Below, one piece after another: positions 34,250-44,142 of a DNA stretch of 64,000 nt. The first letter of the stretch is position 1. Each line of letters opens with the position of its first letter. The DNA lies in the NCBI GenBank assembly GCA_030528285.1, contig JAUMZE010000001.1, positions 310,001 to 374,000 of the forward strand. The letters run 5' to 3'. The position numbers and the translations under genes are program-made. Below the pieces are notes generated by a model, which saw only the letters and a list, made by a program, of their open reading frames with translations, did no database searches and had not been told where the DNA came from. The DNA is from Aerococcus sp. (GTDB taxonomy: Bacteria > Bacillota > Bacilli > Lactobacillales > Aerococcaceae).

Positions 34250-35524
34250 ATGCTATTCAACCAACGTCAACAAGTGCAGCAGACTCAGCAACTCAAACTC
34301 ACGCCAGTACTGACCCAGGCAATTGATCTGCTTCATTATTCCCAAGCAGATCTGAGTGCTTTTATCAAGGAACAAATCAAAGAGAATCCATTCATTGCTG
34401 CTGGTCCGATTGCTTCTACTGCTCTGGAGGATCCCATCAACTGGCTGGCAGATACCTCATCCACAACCCTCGATGATTATCTCTGGCAGCAGATCCAGAC
34501 GCTGCCACACGTCACACTCCCAAAGTTACTCCTCCTCACGTTGATTGGTGAGATTGACGAGAATGGTTATTTCTACTCTGATCACACAACGCTCGCTCTT
34601 AAATTACACTGTTCGATCCAAGAACTGGAAGACGCCCTCCAATTACTCAAACAGCTCGATCCTCCCGGTATTGGCGCGGAATCGGTCCGGGAATGCCTCT
34701 TATTGCAATTAGAGCGTCAAACGCCACGCTATGAGGCTGCGTATCAGATTGTGCGAGACGCCTTTCCTGCACTGGTCGCCAACGATTGGCCACTGATTCA
34801 AGAACAACTCGATCTCTCCAGTGAAGCGGTAGAGTTGGCCCTGACTCGCATTCAATCTCTCAATCCGAGACCAGGCGCTGATTTTTCAGTGAGCATCCCC
34901 TCCGAAACACCCCCAGATATTGTGGTCAATGTTGAGGGGGAAATTATCCACTGCCAGCTTAATATGTCTTTAGCCAACAGTCTGCAGTTCGATCAGGAAC
35001 ATTTCGAGGCGTTAGAAGCAAAGGCCGCACACGACCCAGCTGCCCAGAAATTCCTGAACGAACAGAAGCAGCAGTACCAATCTCTGAAACAGATGTTGAG
35101 TTATCGTGAGGAACATCTGCTGACCTTAAGTCAATTGATCATCCAACACCAAAATGCATTCTTTAGGAGCAGTGGCGATAGTCGATACCTCCACCCATTC
35201 GCACAACAAGCGGCTGCTAAACAAATGGCGGTGCACCCGTCCACCGTGAGCCGTCTCGTACAGGAGAAGACGCTCAGCTTCCAGGGAAGGATTTATCCAT
35301 TCCGTCTTTTCTTCCCTCGTGCGGTAACGACGCACAATCAGACATCTGAGCAGATTCAACAGAGAATCCAGCAGTTGATCTCTCATGAACCGTCTAGTGT
35401 CCCTCTCTCCGATCAAAAAATCGCGCAGTTACTTCACAGAGAGGATATTCATATCTCCAGGCGTCTCGTTGCAAAATACCGCAAACAATTGGGCATTCCC
35501 GCTTCCTATCTACGCAAGCGCTAA
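34250..35524 (+). CDS. rpoN: RNA polymerase sigma-54 factor
   Basis: The protein has 424 aa with AAGGAGGGAGGTG upstream. Region I is Gln-rich (QQVQQTQQLKLTPVLTQAI), the core-binding region contains LQLLKQLDPPGIGAESVREC, and the HTH and C-terminal RpoN box are present as HPSTVSRLVQEK and ISRRLVAKYRKQLGI (usual ARRTVAKYREE, so slightly diverged). It is short for the family, as in other lactic acid bacteria. It is divergent from the PTS operon it should serve. Confidence 0.95.
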   Translation: MLFNQRQQVQQTQQLKLTPVLTQAIDLLHYSQADLSAFIKEQIKENPFIAAGPIASTALEDPINWLADTSSTTLDDYLWQQIQTLPHVTLPKLLLLTLIGEIDENGYFYSDHTTLALKLHCSIQELEDALQLLKQLDPPGIGAESVRECLLLQLERQTPRYEAAYQIVRDAFPALVANDWPLIQEQLDLSSEAVELALTRIQSLNPRPGADFSVSIPSETPPDIVVNVEGEIIHCQLNMSLANSLQFDQEHFEALEAKAAHDPAAQKFLNEQKQQYQSLKQMLSYREEHLLTLSQLIIQHQNAFFRSSGDSRYLHPFAQQAAAKQMAVHPSTVSRLVQEKTLSFQGRIYPFRLFFPRAVTTHNQTSEQIQQRIQQLISHEPSSVPLSDQKIAQLLHREDIHISRRLVAKYRKQLGIPASYLRKR

Positions 35525-35585
35525 TACTTCCAAGTGAATAAACTTGCGTGAGCGCTGATTTGATGCTATAGTTATTGATGTCGAA

Positions 35586-35675
35586 AGACCGTATAGCGAG
35601 GACGATGGTGTGAACCGGGTCAGATTCGGAAGGAAGCAGCCCTAAGCATTGATCGTCTTGTGCTATACGTTATTT
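35586..35675 (+). ncRNA. ffs: Small signal recognition particle RNA
   Basis: Outer stem CGTATAGC/GCTATACG encloses the conserved SRP core GTGAACCGGGTCAG, CGGAAGGAAGCAGCC and CTAAG. It is short, without an Alu domain. The ends are approximate. Confidence 0.9.
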
Positions 35676-35686
35676 AGCTCTTTAAT

Positions 35687-35719
35687 GGATCAGACAATGA
35701 AACGGTCTGATCCTTTTTC
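35687..35719 (+). terminator. Rho-independent terminator after the SRP RNA
   Basis: GGATCAGAC pairs with GTCTGATCC, followed by TTTTTCTTT. Confidence 0.9.
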
Positions 35720-35754
35720 TTTAATAACTAATGTAACCGCTTTAGGAGGTCCTT

Positions 35755-36132
35755 ATGGAAGAATCATTCACTGTCCAGCCAACACAACTTGCTAATGTCG
35801 TCGGATCCGGATCACTCCCGGTACTCGCGACACCAGCATTAGCCTGTGCCATGGAGAATACGGCGATGCATGCGTGCGAACCACTCCTAACAGAGGGGGA
35901 GACCACAGTGGGAGCTCATCTCGCCCTCGATCATCTCGCACCCTCACTAGTAGGAGACGACATTCACATCACTGCTACTGTGACAAAACATACTCCAAAG
36001 AAAGTCCAACTCACACTCGCAGCACACAGCCACGGTCAATTAATCGCCAAAGCCACCCATGTGCGGACGATTGTCAATGTTGAGCGTTTTATGGAACACG
36101 CACAATCCATCGTTAATAAGGATGAGTCATAG
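35755..36132 (+). CDS. Thioesterase, fluoroacetyl-CoA thioesterase-like hotdog protein
   Basis: A 125-aa protein with TAGGAGG upstream. The hotdog-fold pattern LPVLATPALACAMENTAM (the helix carrying the Thr/Glu catalytic pair of FlK-type enzymes) and ETTVGAHLALDHLAPSLVGD are clear, and VRTIVNVERF ends the beta sheet. It should hydrolyse short acyl-CoA thioesters; the physiological substrate is unknown. Single gene. Confidence 0.85.
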   Translation: MEESFTVQPTQLANVVGSGSLPVLATPALACAMENTAMHACEPLLTEGETTVGAHLALDHLAPSLVGDDIHITATVTKHTPKKVQLTLAAHSHGQLIAKATHVRTIVNVERFMEHAQSIVNKDES

Positions 36133-36200
36133 AAAAAAGTGGCTATCAATAATCAGCTATCAGCCCTTCCCTGTAATCACTAATAAACTATTGCGCACAT

Positions 36201-36244
36201 AAAAACGCCCCGAACGCAGACGTAACATCTGCTCTTGGGGCGTT
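36201..36244 (-). terminator. Rho-independent terminator of the CNNM/CorC-like gene
   Basis: AACGCCCC and GGGGCGTT arms with inner GCAGA/TCTGC pairing, followed by TTTTT on the minus strand. Confidence 0.85.
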
Positions 36245-36256
36245 CATTGCTCCGTA

Positions 36257-37591
36257 TTAAGCGTTAATCGAATCGCTATCCTCTGGTAATGGCGAATGAT
36301 AGAGTTCCAATTCACGAATCCGGCCATTTTCGACAATCGTAGTCGTCAGGAGATAATCCTCAATTCGTACACTCTCCTGGACGTGGTCAGCTGGGAAATG
36401 TCCCAGAATCTCGATCACATAGCCAGCAATCGTATCGGATTCTTCACTCTCAATATTCGTATGGAACATCGGGTTGAAATCACTGATCGACATAGTCCCG
36501 TTGATCAGATAGGTATTATCATCAATCTTTTGGTAGTCAGTCGTTTCAACGTCATACTCGTCTTCGATATCTCCGACAATTTCTTCGAGGAGGTCTTCCA
36601 AGGTGACAATCCCAACCACACCACCATATTCGTCTTTCAGGATGGCCATGTGTTGGTTATTGCGCTTGAACTGTAAGAGTAAATCATCGATAAAGATCGT
36701 TTCAGGGGCAAAATACGCTGGTTTGATGATGTTTTCCATTTTAACATTCTCAAATCCGACGCGTTCGGTTTCCCTGAGCACATCCTTGGCATGGATAATT
36801 CCAATCACATCATCTTTGTCGTCGCGGTAAATGGGAACACGCGAATACGGGGCTGCCAGCATTTCCTCAAGGTTCTCAGTTGTGTCATCCTCGATATCTA
36901 ACATCATCGTATCCGTTCGTGGCACCATGACTTCCTTGCCGAGCTTGGAGTCAAGGTTCAATACCCCCTGCATCATGCGGAATTCGTCGAGGTCAATGGC
37001 TCCCTCATTGCGCCCGCTCTCGATAATTTTGCCCATCTCGTGACGCGTGAGATGTTCCTCACGCACGGTGAAATCAATCGGCACCAGGCGTTTGAGTAAG
37101 CTGGTGGAGGCGGTGAGCAACCACACGAACGGCGTAAATATCTTCATCAAAAAGCGAATCATGCCCGCTGTCGCCAAACAGTAATCCTCAGGGAACTGAA
37201 TCGCCACCTGTTTTGGGAAGAGCTCTCCAAACACAAGGGACACATACGAGAGAATGAGTGTGACAATCACCGTTGCCAACATGTTTCCCCCCGGAATGCT
37301 TCTCAAGTAAGGTGAAATCACCCCAACGAAGGTATTCGCTGCCGATGCGGACGAGAGGAAGCCGGCGAAGGTAATACCTACTTGAATGGTCGACAAGAAT
37401 TTATCTGAGCGTCCAAGGAGTGTCTCCACATTCATGGCTTTGGCATTGCCCTCTTCCGCCATTTCTTTGATCTTGTTCTGATCCACCGACACAAAGGCCA
37501 TTTCTGCCCCAGCAAGATATGCATTTAGTAACGTTAAAACAACAATTAATAAGATCTGACCGCCAATAGACGAGGCCCCAGGATCTTCCAT
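36257..37591 (-). CDS. CNNM/CorC (hemolysin C-like) family membrane protein
   Basis: The protein has 444 aa. It has an N-terminal DUF21/CNNM domain with four membrane segments (about 10-200; FVSVDQNKIKEMAEEGNAKA, GELFPKQVA). A CBS pair follows (about 215-345; VMVPRTDTMMLD, DEYGGVVGIVTLEDLLEEI) and a C-terminal CorC_HlyC domain. Family members are Mg2+ or other divalent-cation exporters; 'hemolysin' is a historical name. AAAGGGG precedes the ATG. Confidence 0.93.
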   Translation of the reverse strand: MEDPGASSIGGQILLIVVLTLLNAYLAGAEMAFVSVDQNKIKEMAEEGNAKAMNVETLLGRSDKFLSTIQVGITFAGFLSSASAANTFVGVISPYLRSIPGGNMLATVIVTLILSYVSLVFGELFPKQVAIQFPEDYCLATAGMIRFLMKIFTPFVWLLTASTSLLKRLVPIDFTVREEHLTRHEMGKIIESGRNEGAIDLDEFRMMQGVLNLDSKLGKEVMVPRTDTMMLDIEDDTTENLEEMLAAPYSRVPIYRDDKDDVIGIIHAKDVLRETERVGFENVKMENIIKPAYFAPETIFIDDLLLQFKRNNQHMAILKDEYGGVVGIVTLEDLLEEIVGDIEDEYDVETTDYQKIDDNTYLINGTMSISDFNPMFHTNIESEESDTIAGYVIEILGHFPADHVQESVRIEDYLLTTTIVENGRIRELELYHSPLPEDSDSINA

Positions 37592-37702
37592 ATGAGTATA
37601 TCCCCTTTATCCTAATTCAATAGATTTTTAAAACAATTATATAGTCAAAAGCCCAAAAAGGCAACGGTATGAAGAAGCTTCCCAATGAGGTTTTACGCTC
37701 TC

Positions 37703-38209
37703 CTATTCTTTGTTTTGCTTGGGCTTGCGTGAGTGACGTTTACGCTTCTGACGTAACTCACGAAAGAACTGCTGCATCTGATGTTGACACGCCTCTCCCA
37801 GTACACCCGCTGTTAATTCCGTTTGGTGGTTCAACCGCTCATCTTGCAGGATATTCATCAAACTGCCTGCTGCTCCCGCTTTAGGGTCGGGCGTTCCATA
37901 GTAAACGTGGCGCAACCGACTCAAGACGATCGCCCCCGCACACATCGGGCAGGGCTCCACCGTCACATAGAGATCACAATCAGTGAGACGCCAATTGTTC
38001 AAATAACGGTTCGCCATCGCAATCGCCGCCATCTCCGCATGCGTGGTCGCCTGGTTAGAGGTCTCACGCAGATTATGGCCAACCCCAATGATCTGGTCGT
38101 CCTTTAAAACGACAGCACCAATCGGCACCTCCCCAATCAGCCGCGCCTTGTCCCCCTCTTGGAGAGCACAACGCATCCAATAATTCATCTGTGGTTCATG
38201 TATGGTCAC
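37703..38209 (-). CDS. tadA: tRNA-specific adenosine deaminase
   Basis: The protein has 168 aa from a GTG start with GGAGGG five bases upstream. The zinc and catalytic motifs are HAEMAAI and PCPMCAGAIVLSR, with GTPDPKAGAAGSL further on. TadA converts A34 to inosine in tRNA-Arg(ACG). The C-terminal tail is unusually basic and Gln/Lys-rich (RELRQKRKRHSRKPK). It is a monocistronic gene. Confidence 0.95.
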   Translation of the reverse strand: MTIHEPQMNYWMRCALQEGDKARLIGEVPIGAVVLKDDQIIGVGHNLRETSNQATTHAEMAAIAMANRYLNNWRLTDCDLYVTVEPCPMCAGAIVLSRLRHVYYGTPDPKAGAAGSLMNILQDERLNHQTELTAGVLGEACQHQMQQFFRELRQKRKRHSRKPKQNKE

Positions 38210-38319
38210 GAATGCCCTCCCTCATCATGAAAAGGAGACCGAGCCTCTCTATGCCCAGTCCCCTCAATTGATCCATTGCCTTATACAGCAGCGTTCGATC
38301 TATTTATTTGCGTTGACCC

Positions 38320-38565
38320 CTATACCAAACTCTTGAGCCACATTTTTACAGGTGCTGGGATGTCTGGCATCTTGTCAGCAGCCGCTTGTTTGACGTCCTC
38401 AATCTTTTCAGGATAATCGCTCTCCTCAAATTTCTGACTGAGATCGTCCACAGCATTACTAATGGTTTGGTTTTCTTCCTCTTCATGGCAGATCAACGCT
38501 GCCACCGCACCAATCACAGCTAGTCCGCCTAATGCGATTAAAGCCGTCTTCGTTTCCTTGTTCAT
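38320..38565 (-). CDS. Small membrane-anchored protein of unknown function
   Basis: An 81-aa protein: short basic N-terminus, one hydrophobic helix (TALIALGGLAVIGAVAALI), then a charged helical tail rich in Glu, Asp and Lys with a few Pro. TGAGGTGA precedes the ATG. The layout resembles YtxH-like small proteins, but I do not recognise a family. It lies 73 bp downstream of clpC. Confidence 0.7.
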   Translation of the reverse strand: MNKETKTALIALGGLAVIGAVAALICHEEEENQTISNAVDDLSQKFEESDYPEKIEDVKQAAADKMPDIPAPVKMWLKSLV

Positions 38566-38637
38566 TTAGATCACCTCATAGTTAAACTCATGGGACTCGG
38601 TTACTCTCATCATACACTAAAAAGTAACTAAACGCTA

Positions 38638-41166
38638 TTAACGTGCCGCCTCTGATAGTAGATCCGAGACGGTATTATGCTCTTCACTGCCGTCACGATG
38701 TTTGATGCGAATGTAAAGTTTGCCTTGCCGTGCACCGACTTGAACCTCATCCTCTGCTTGAATCCGATTTGCCAGCATTAAATCACTCATTGGATCTTCA
38801 ATCTGCTGCTGAATGAGGCGCCGTACGGGACGAGCCCCGAGTTCATGATCGAAGCCATCTTTAGCAATTTGCTTGATGGCACCCGTTGTAAACTGCAGAT
38901 GAATCTCTAGTTCTGCTAAACGCTTTGTGAGTTGGTCCGTAAACTTGCGCACGATTGCTTGGATTTCTTTCGGTTCCAACATATGGAAGACAATTGTTTC
39001 ATCCACACGATTCAAGAATTCTGGACGGAAAGACCGCTTCAAGGCATCTTTAATGCGTTTGCTCATAGTTTGATAGCTCTGTTCTTCTTTCTGACCACCA
39101 AATCCAACCGTTTTAGCGTCTCTGAGTTCGGTTGCTCCGATATTAGAGGTCATGATAATAATCGTGTTCCGGAAATTAATCCGACGTCCCTTACTATCAG
39201 AGAGATACCCGTCATCGAGAATCTGAAGCAAGAGATCATAGACATCCGGATGAGCTTTTTCGATTTCATCAAAGAGCACTACGCTGTAAGGATGTTGGCG
39301 CACCTTCTCCGTGAGTTGACCGCCTTCCTCAAAACCGATGTACCCAGGAGCTGATCCGATCAAACGACTCGTACTGTATTTCTCCATATACTCGGACATA
39401 TCCAAACGTATCATCGCCGACTCTGAACCAAAGAGATTCTCAGCTAAGGTTTTCGCGAGTTCGGTTTTACCGACACCAGTAGGACCCAAGAACATAAAGG
39501 ACCCAATCGGACGGTTTGGATCACCGAGACCACTGCGCGACCGTTTAACCGCACGCACCACCGCAGAGACTGCTTGATGCTGCCCTTTCACCCGGAGATG
39601 CAGTTGATCCTCGAGATTCAGGAGCTGTTCATTCTCAGTTTTGGTGAGGCGAGAGACAGGAATCCCCGTCCACTCACCAATCATCTTAGCCACATCCATC
39701 GCCGTCGCCTGGAGCTGGTACTCATTCTTGTCCGTGCCTGGTTCATGACCGAGTTGCTGGAGTTTGAGGCCTAATTGCTGCTGTTCATCGTGCAATTGGG
39801 CCGCCAATGCAAAGTCCTGTTGTTGAACCGCTCGCTGTTTTTGGCGATCCACGTCATTATAACGTTGCTTCAAAGCTTTCCGCTGTTCCACGGCTTCCGG
39901 AGTAAATGCTTGATTCAAACGCTTCGTAGCTGCAATTTCATCCATCACATCAATGGCTTTATCAGGCAGGAAACGATCCGGCAGATATCGTGTGGATAAT
40001 CGCACAGCTGCATCGATCGCTTCATCGGTAATTTTCACCTGATGGAAACGTTCATAGGAGTCGCGGATGCCTTTGAGAATCGCAACCGTCTGTTCTTCAG
40101 TCGGTTCTTCAATCATGACTTTCGCAAACCGACGCTCGAGAGCTGGATCACGTTCGATATATTTCTGATACTCACCCAGTGTCGTAGCTCCAATGACTTG
40201 GATTTCACCACGCGCTAAGGATGGTTTCAGAAGATTTGATGCATCAATAGCGCCTTCTGCACCCCCTGCACCGACCAGGGTGTGCAATTCGTCAATGAAC
40301 AGAATGACATGATGATCCGCGCGCACTTCATCGAGAATTTTCTTCACGCGGTCTTCGAATTCGCCGCGGTATTTCGTCCCGGCTACCAGAGACCCAACAT
40401 CCAGTACCATCACGCGTTTATTCATCAGACTAGCAGGTACACGGTCATCGACAATAAATTGGGCAATCGCCTCCGCCACTGCCGTTTTCCCAACACCTGG
40501 TTCACCAACCAGGACCGGGTTATTCTTTGTACGGCGGCTGAGAATCTGCATCACACGTTTGATTTCTTTGTCACGCCCAATTACGGGATCTATCTGATGT
40601 TCGCGCGCGGCTTGGGTGAAGTCCTTCGCCACAGCATCTAAGGTAGGCGTTTGAGAGCCTCCCTCGCCTTGATTTGGTTGACGCCGTTTTTGTCCACGAT
40701 TCTTTGGTCGGGATTTGGGATCAGGTTGACCAATCATGAGATAGATGTCATGACGTAATTGATCCACATCGACATTCAGATTGCGGAGAATACGCATGGC
40801 AAGCATCTCACTATCAATCAACGCCAATAACAAATGCTCTGTTCCGATCAAGGATGCCTGCAACTCATTCGCAAATTCACGAGCTTTGTAGAGTACTTGG
40901 CGGCTGCGTGGGGCATAAATGGGGTTTCCTTCTTGATCGAGGGGCCCCCGACTTGTCCCATAACCTGTAATAAACTCAATTTCTTCTTTTAAACTTTCAT
41001 AAGCGGGAAGATATTCACTCAGGACAGCATGGGCCACGCCATCCGGTTCCTCATATAAACCGAGAAGGAGATGTTCCGACCCCACAGCTGCATGGCGAAA
41101 TCCTTTTGCTACTTCAACAGCTAAGGCTAAGGCTGCTTTTGCCTTCTCTGTGTAATGCTCACTCAT
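38638..41166 (-). CDS. clpC: Clp protease ATP-binding subunit ClpC
   Basis: The protein has 842 aa from the ATG of [13 protein letters not shown], with GGAGAGGAG upstream. It has an N-domain with two Clp-N repeats (to about 145), D1 ATPase with GEPGVGKTA and [13 protein letters not shown], a UVR-containing linker region near 420-450, and D2 ATPase with [16 protein letters not shown]. It unfolds substrates for ClpP. It follows ctsR by 26 bp and is under its repressor. The mcsA-mcsB pair found in some Firmicutes is absent. Confidence 0.95.
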   Translation of the reverse strand: MSEHYTEKAKAALALAVEVAKGFRHAAVGSEHLLLGLYEEPDGVAHAVLSEYLPAYESLKEEIEFITGYGTSRGPLDQEGNPIYAPRSRQVLYKAREFANELQASLIGTEHLLLALIDSEMLAMRILRNLNVDVDQLRHDIYLMIGQPDPKSRPKNRGQKRRQPNQGEGGSQTPTLDAVAKDFTQAAREHQIDPVIGRDKEIKRVMQILSRRTKNNPVLVGEPGVGKTAVAEAIAQFIVDDRVPASLMNKRVMVLDVGSLVAGTKYRGEFEDRVKKILDEVRADHHVILFIDELHTLVGAGGAEGAIDASNLLKPSLARGEIQVIGATTLGEYQKYIERDPALERRFAKVMIEEPTEEQTVAILKGIRDSYERFHQVKITDEAIDAAVRLSTRYLPDRFLPDKAIDVMDEIAATKRLNQAFTPEAVEQRKALKQRYNDVDRQKQRAVQQQDFALAAQLHDEQQQLGLKLQQLGHEPGTDKNEYQLQATAMDVAKMIGEWTGIPVSRLTKTENEQLLNLEDQLHLRVKGQHQAVSAVVRAVKRSRSGLGDPNRPIGSFMFLGPTGVGKTELAKTLAENLFGSESAMIRLDMSEYMEKYSTSRLIGSAPGYIGFEEGGQLTEKVRQHPYSVVLFDEIEKAHPDVYDLLLQILDDGYLSDSKGRRINFRNTIIIMTSNIGATELRDAKTVGFGGQKEEQSYQTMSKRIKDALKRSFRPEFLNRVDETIVFHMLEPKEIQAIVRKFTDQLTKRLAELEIHLQFTTGAIKQIAKDGFDHELGARPVRRLIQQQIEDPMSDLMLANRIQAEDEVQVGARQGKLYIRIKHRDGSEEHNTVSDLLSEAAR

Positions 41167-41192
41167 CGACAGGCTCCTCTCCATCGCCCTTA

Positions 41193-41651
41193 TTAGTCAT
41201 ATTTCAAGCGGTTAATAATATGTTTCAATACCACTGCCCGGGCTTGATTCGGGAATTCAAAATGACTCATTACTTCATTGTCAACAGCTGCTTGCATCAC
41301 AAATGCTTGCTTCGCTGTAATTAACTGTTTCTGTTCCAAGTTATCGATTATCGACACGGCATCTCTAAAGGAAATGTCATGCTCAATCAAAGAGATCATG
41401 CCATCGAGATACTCCGCCTCATCGACCACTTCCAATTTCATAATCCGAATGTAGCCACCACCGCCGCGTTTACTTTCGATCGCATAACCCTGTTTGGGGG
41501 TAAAGCGCGTATTAATCACATAATTAATCTGCGAAGGGACACACTCGAATCTTTCAGCGATCTCACTGCGACGAATTTCCACATCACCGACGCCTTGGAG
41601 AACACTCTTTAAATAAGCCTCAATAATATCGGACATATTACGATTTTGCAT
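41193..41651 (-). CDS. ctsR: Class III stress gene repressor CtsR
   Basis: The protein has 152 aa. An N-terminal winged helix-turn-helix contains RSEIAERFECVPSQINYVINTRF and the DNA-contacting glycine wing SKRGGGGYIRIMKL; a helical C-terminal domain follows. It represses clp genes and is released on heat stress. A CtsR operator precedes it at 41676-41692, so it is autoregulated with clpC. Confidence 0.96.
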   Translation of the reverse strand: MQNRNMSDIIEAYLKSVLQGVGDVEIRRSEIAERFECVPSQINYVINTRFTPKQGYAIESKRGGGGYIRIMKLEVVDEAEYLDGMISLIEHDISFRDAVSIIDNLEQKQLITAKQAFVMQAAVDNEVMSHFEFPNQARAVVLKHIINRLKYD

Positions 41652-41675
41652 GGTTGTTCACTCTTTCTCGTTGAT

Positions 41676-41692
41676 GTTGACTAACTTTGACC
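41676..41692 (-). promoter_or_regulatory. CtsR operator
   Basis: The minus strand reads GGTCAAAGTTAGTCAAC, close to the direct-heptad consensus RGTCAAANNNRGTCAAA, located between the -10 box and ctsR. Confidence 0.8.
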
Positions 41693-41703
41693 ATCATACG
41701 TTC

Positions 41704-41732
41704 ATCTTAAAAAATCTCAGATATAAAGTCAA
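41704..41732 (-). promoter_or_regulatory. Promoter of ctsR-clpC
   Basis: TTGACT (41732-41727) and TAAGAT (41709-41704) with 17 bases between them on the minus strand. Confidence 0.7.
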
Positions 41733-41835
41733 CTTCAAGTACTTACTAGAGATCATGCAATCTGCTCTTATAGCTGTTTCATGTATTAATCATTATATCA
41801 CGAATAAATATAGATAGCAGTCTTTAGATAAACTT

Positions 41836-42969
41836 TTAATGATTATGTTGGTAGAGATAATCGGACGGCACGTAGACCACATCAATCGTCATATGCACGA
41901 GATGACACTGTGCGACCCGCTCGCGGATTTTCTGTTTGATGGCGGTTTGCTCATGCACGGTATCCGCTGTCGTCATCACCGTCACGGTCCCCATGTGATA
42001 ATGGCCATCTGTGGACCACACATGCAAATGAGAAATTCCGGCGACTTCTGGAATCTTCAGGATATCCTCACGCACACAGGGGAGATCAACTTCTTTGGGT
42101 GTCCCCTGAAGGAACACAGCGAGGATTTTCTGAAACTCGGGGAAAGTCTCATAAATAATCCACCCCGCAATCCCCATCGACAGTAGCGGATCCAAGAACG
42201 TCCATGTTGTAAAGCGTAAAATGATCGTCATCAGTAAGATCGCGACCCATCCTAGGACGTCCTCCATCAAGTGAATCGATAAGAGACGCTGATTGGCTGA
42301 ACGTCCACGCCGCAAGATATAGGCCGCCCCGCCGTTAATCGCCAATGCAAAAATAGCGAGCCACAATACTCCAGTCGTGTTCACTGGTTCAGGATGGATT
42401 AATTTCGGGATGGCCGAGACAATAATGACGAGCGATCCAATCAGAAGGAAGATACTCGTGATCAACGCACCCAACAAGGAAAAGCGCTGGTAGCCGTATG
42501 AATAATGATCGTCGGCTGGTTTATTGGAAAGTTTCTCCAAGATCCACGCAATCGCAATCGACAGCACATCGCCGGAGTCATGGATCGCATCGGATAAAAC
42601 CGCAGTACTCTTAAACAGATAGCCAGTTACCAGTTCCAAGAGGGTGAATGCTGCATTGAGTCCAAAAACAGCTCCCATCTGATGTTCCGCCTCGTGCGCA
42701 TGGTCCCCGTCATATTCCTCGGACAATGCGAGGGCTTCGTCTTCAGAGTGAGCCTGATACAGCTGTTTCACCTCTGCCTCATTCAAGGGTTTTAACGTCA
42801 ACTGTTCAAACGCCAGAATGCCAATCACCGGATCCAACTCGACCCCATCCTTCACTGCCAAATAATTGGCTGCGAGTGTCGCCCCCTCAGGCAGATAAGG
42901 TGCTAGAGCAGATTCGAGATGTTCGCGCTGCTGCTTGCTACGAATCCCTACAATTTGATAGTAATGCAT
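41836..42969 (-). CDS. Cation diffusion facilitator exporter with an extra N-terminal domain
   Basis: The protein has 377 aa from the ATG of MHYYQIVGIRSKQ, with AGGGAG eight bases upstream; an ATG at 43002 would add 11 residues. The CDF core starts near residue 100 with GLNAAFTLLELVTG, LSDAIHDSGD (the HxxxD metal site) and HLMEDVLGWV, and ends in a cytoplasmic domain with HLHVWSTDGHYHMG. It exports Zn2+, Co2+ or similar ions. The first 95 residues are not part of the usual family: a small alpha/beta region plus an acidic His-containing linker GDHAHEAEHQ that could sense metal. A C-terminal QHNH tail adds further His. Confidence 0.9.
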   Translation of the reverse strand: MHYYQIVGIRSKQQREHLESALAPYLPEGATLAANYLAVKDGVELDPVIGILAFEQLTLKPLNEAEVKQLYQAHSEDEALALSEEYDGDHAHEAEHQMGAVFGLNAAFTLLELVTGYLFKSTAVLSDAIHDSGDVLSIAIAWILEKLSNKPADDHYSYGYQRFSLLGALITSIFLLIGSLVIIVSAIPKLIHPEPVNTTGVLWLAIFALAINGGAAYILRRGRSANQRLLSIHLMEDVLGWVAILLMTIILRFTTWTFLDPLLSMGIAGWIIYETFPEFQKILAVFLQGTPKEVDLPCVREDILKIPEVAGISHLHVWSTDGHYHMGTVTVMTTADTVHEQTAIKQKIRERVAQCHLVHMTIDVVYVPSDYLYQHNH

Positions 42970-43306
42970 GTTCCCCACTCCCTCACGATATGATTGTTTC
43001 ATGTCACCGCCCAGCCACTCCTAGAATCTGCTGGGAAGCATAATTAAAAATTAATGATTCACTCACCGCGTTGTGTCAAACGGCTACCCCAGATCGTCCT
43101 TGATTGAACGGCTGGCAGTCACCCTATTCACATCTGCTGTTAACTCTCATTATAACCAATCCCTCAGTGAATGGGAAAAGCAAACCACATCGTAAACATT
43201 ATAGTTATGCGAATTCCAGGCAATATTTCACCTCTCTACATAGAAGAAAAGCGAACGCTATTCTACTCGCTCCCTACCCTTTAAAGCCTTAAAGTAGATA
43301 GAAAAA
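42970..43306. other. Gene-free leader region of the CDF gene
   Basis: No real gene is seen. On the minus strand a TATAAT lies near 43155, followed by about 150 bases of leader. It contains two direct copies of AGCCGTTYRA and a hairpin CCCAGC/GCTGGG (43010-43035) whose loop holds AGGAG. I could not match it to the NiCo or Mn riboswitch consensus. Confidence 0.5.
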
Positions 43307-43334
43307 GAGCTAGGCCGAAACCTAGCTCAAAAAA
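43307..43334 (-). terminator. Rho-independent terminator of the LysM protein gene
   Basis: GAGCTAGG pairs with CCTAGCTC. On the minus strand the hairpin is followed within the next bases by CTTTTTC; on the plus strand it is followed by AAAAAA. The preceding minus-strand T run suggests a bidirectional role. Confidence 0.65.
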
Positions 43335-43356
43335 GTTTTGTGTTTGATCAAACGGC

Positions 43357-44025
43357 TTAGTACCAACCGTTGTTATTCCAGAATGCTAAAGCAGCATCCC
43401 AAGAACCATAACGTTGACTTACGTAGTTGTCAGCCACACGTTCTTGGTTTGCTTGTGAGTAGTCCCCATTCAAGTAGCTAGCGTCTAATTGGTAACGACC
43501 AATGTAGCGCCCATTACGTGCGGAGTAAGAACCACCGGACTCACGTTGCGCAATGATTTCTTTTGCACTAGAAGATTGACCGGAGTAGCTGACATTTCGG
43601 GATTGGGTTTGCGTTTGAGCAGGTTGTTGTACCGTTTGTGCTTGGGTAGTGGTTTGTTTCACATTCACAGACTGTTTTTGACCTTGATTTTCAACTTCAA
43701 CCTTAGCGACTTTACCTTGAGCGTCCATATCGAAGGTCAAGACAGTACCAGGGAAGATCAAGTTAGCGTTAGCAATTTCGTTTAATTGTGCTAAGGCATT
43801 TACATCCACTTGAGCGGCGTTAGCAATCACACCTAAAGTGTCCCCAGATTTGATGGTGTATTCTTTTTCACCAGCTTGGTTGTCTTTTAAATCTGCTTTC
43901 ACTTGTTCAACGGTACGTGCTTCCCATTTTTCAGCAGCACGTGCCTCGGAGACACTACCGAAGTTAACTGCAACAAAAGCGGACATTGCAACGGCGGTTC
44001 CTGCGATCACTTGACGTAAATTCAT
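43357..44025 (-). CDS. Secreted LysM protein with an Apf-like C-terminal domain
   Basis: The protein has 222 aa. The signal peptide runs to about residue 30 (AMSAFVAVNFGSVSEARA, cleavage after ARA). A single LysM domain (EYTIKSGDTLGVIANAAQV to FPGTVLTFD) binds peptidoglycan. A Gln/Thr-rich linker leads to a C-terminal module IIAQRESGGSYSARNGRYIG ... YGSWDAALAFWNNNGWY. That module resembles Lactobacillus aggregation-promoting factors and lysozyme-like resuscitation/transglycosylase domains, with a Glu in RESGG. It is probably a wall-associated autolysin or shape factor. AAAGGAG precedes the ATG. Confidence 0.9.
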   Translation of the reverse strand: MNLRQVIAGTAVAMSAFVAVNFGSVSEARAAEKWEARTVEQVKADLKDNQAGEKEYTIKSGDTLGVIANAAQVDVNALAQLNEIANANLIFPGTVLTFDMDAQGKVAKVEVENQGQKQSVNVKQTTTQAQTVQQPAQTQTQSRNVSYSGQSSSAKEIIAQRESGGSYSARNGRYIGRYQLDASYLNGDYSQANQERVADNYVSQRYGSWDAALAFWNNNGWY

Positions 44026-44136
44026 AGAAGTAAATTCTCCTTTTCTAAAATGCTAGATACTAATGCGACTTACTAGATATGCTATGTTCTCTACTGGTCT
44101 CTTCAGTAGAGCGATGACTGTTTGCCATCGACGCCT

Positions 44137-44142
44137 ATTATA
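44137..44142 (-). promoter_or_regulatory. -10 box ahead of the LysM protein gene
   Basis: A perfect TATAAT on the minus strand with a poor -35, giving a leader of about 100 bases before the ATG at 44025. Confidence 0.5.

Noticed and set aside
43104-43292. 62-codon plus-strand frame
   Set aside because: No RBS, low-complexity composition, inside the CDF leader region.
42970-43306. NiCo or yybP-ykoY riboswitch ahead of the CDF gene
   Set aside because: Some short GGGGTAGCC-like pieces appear but the required conserved arrangement is missing.
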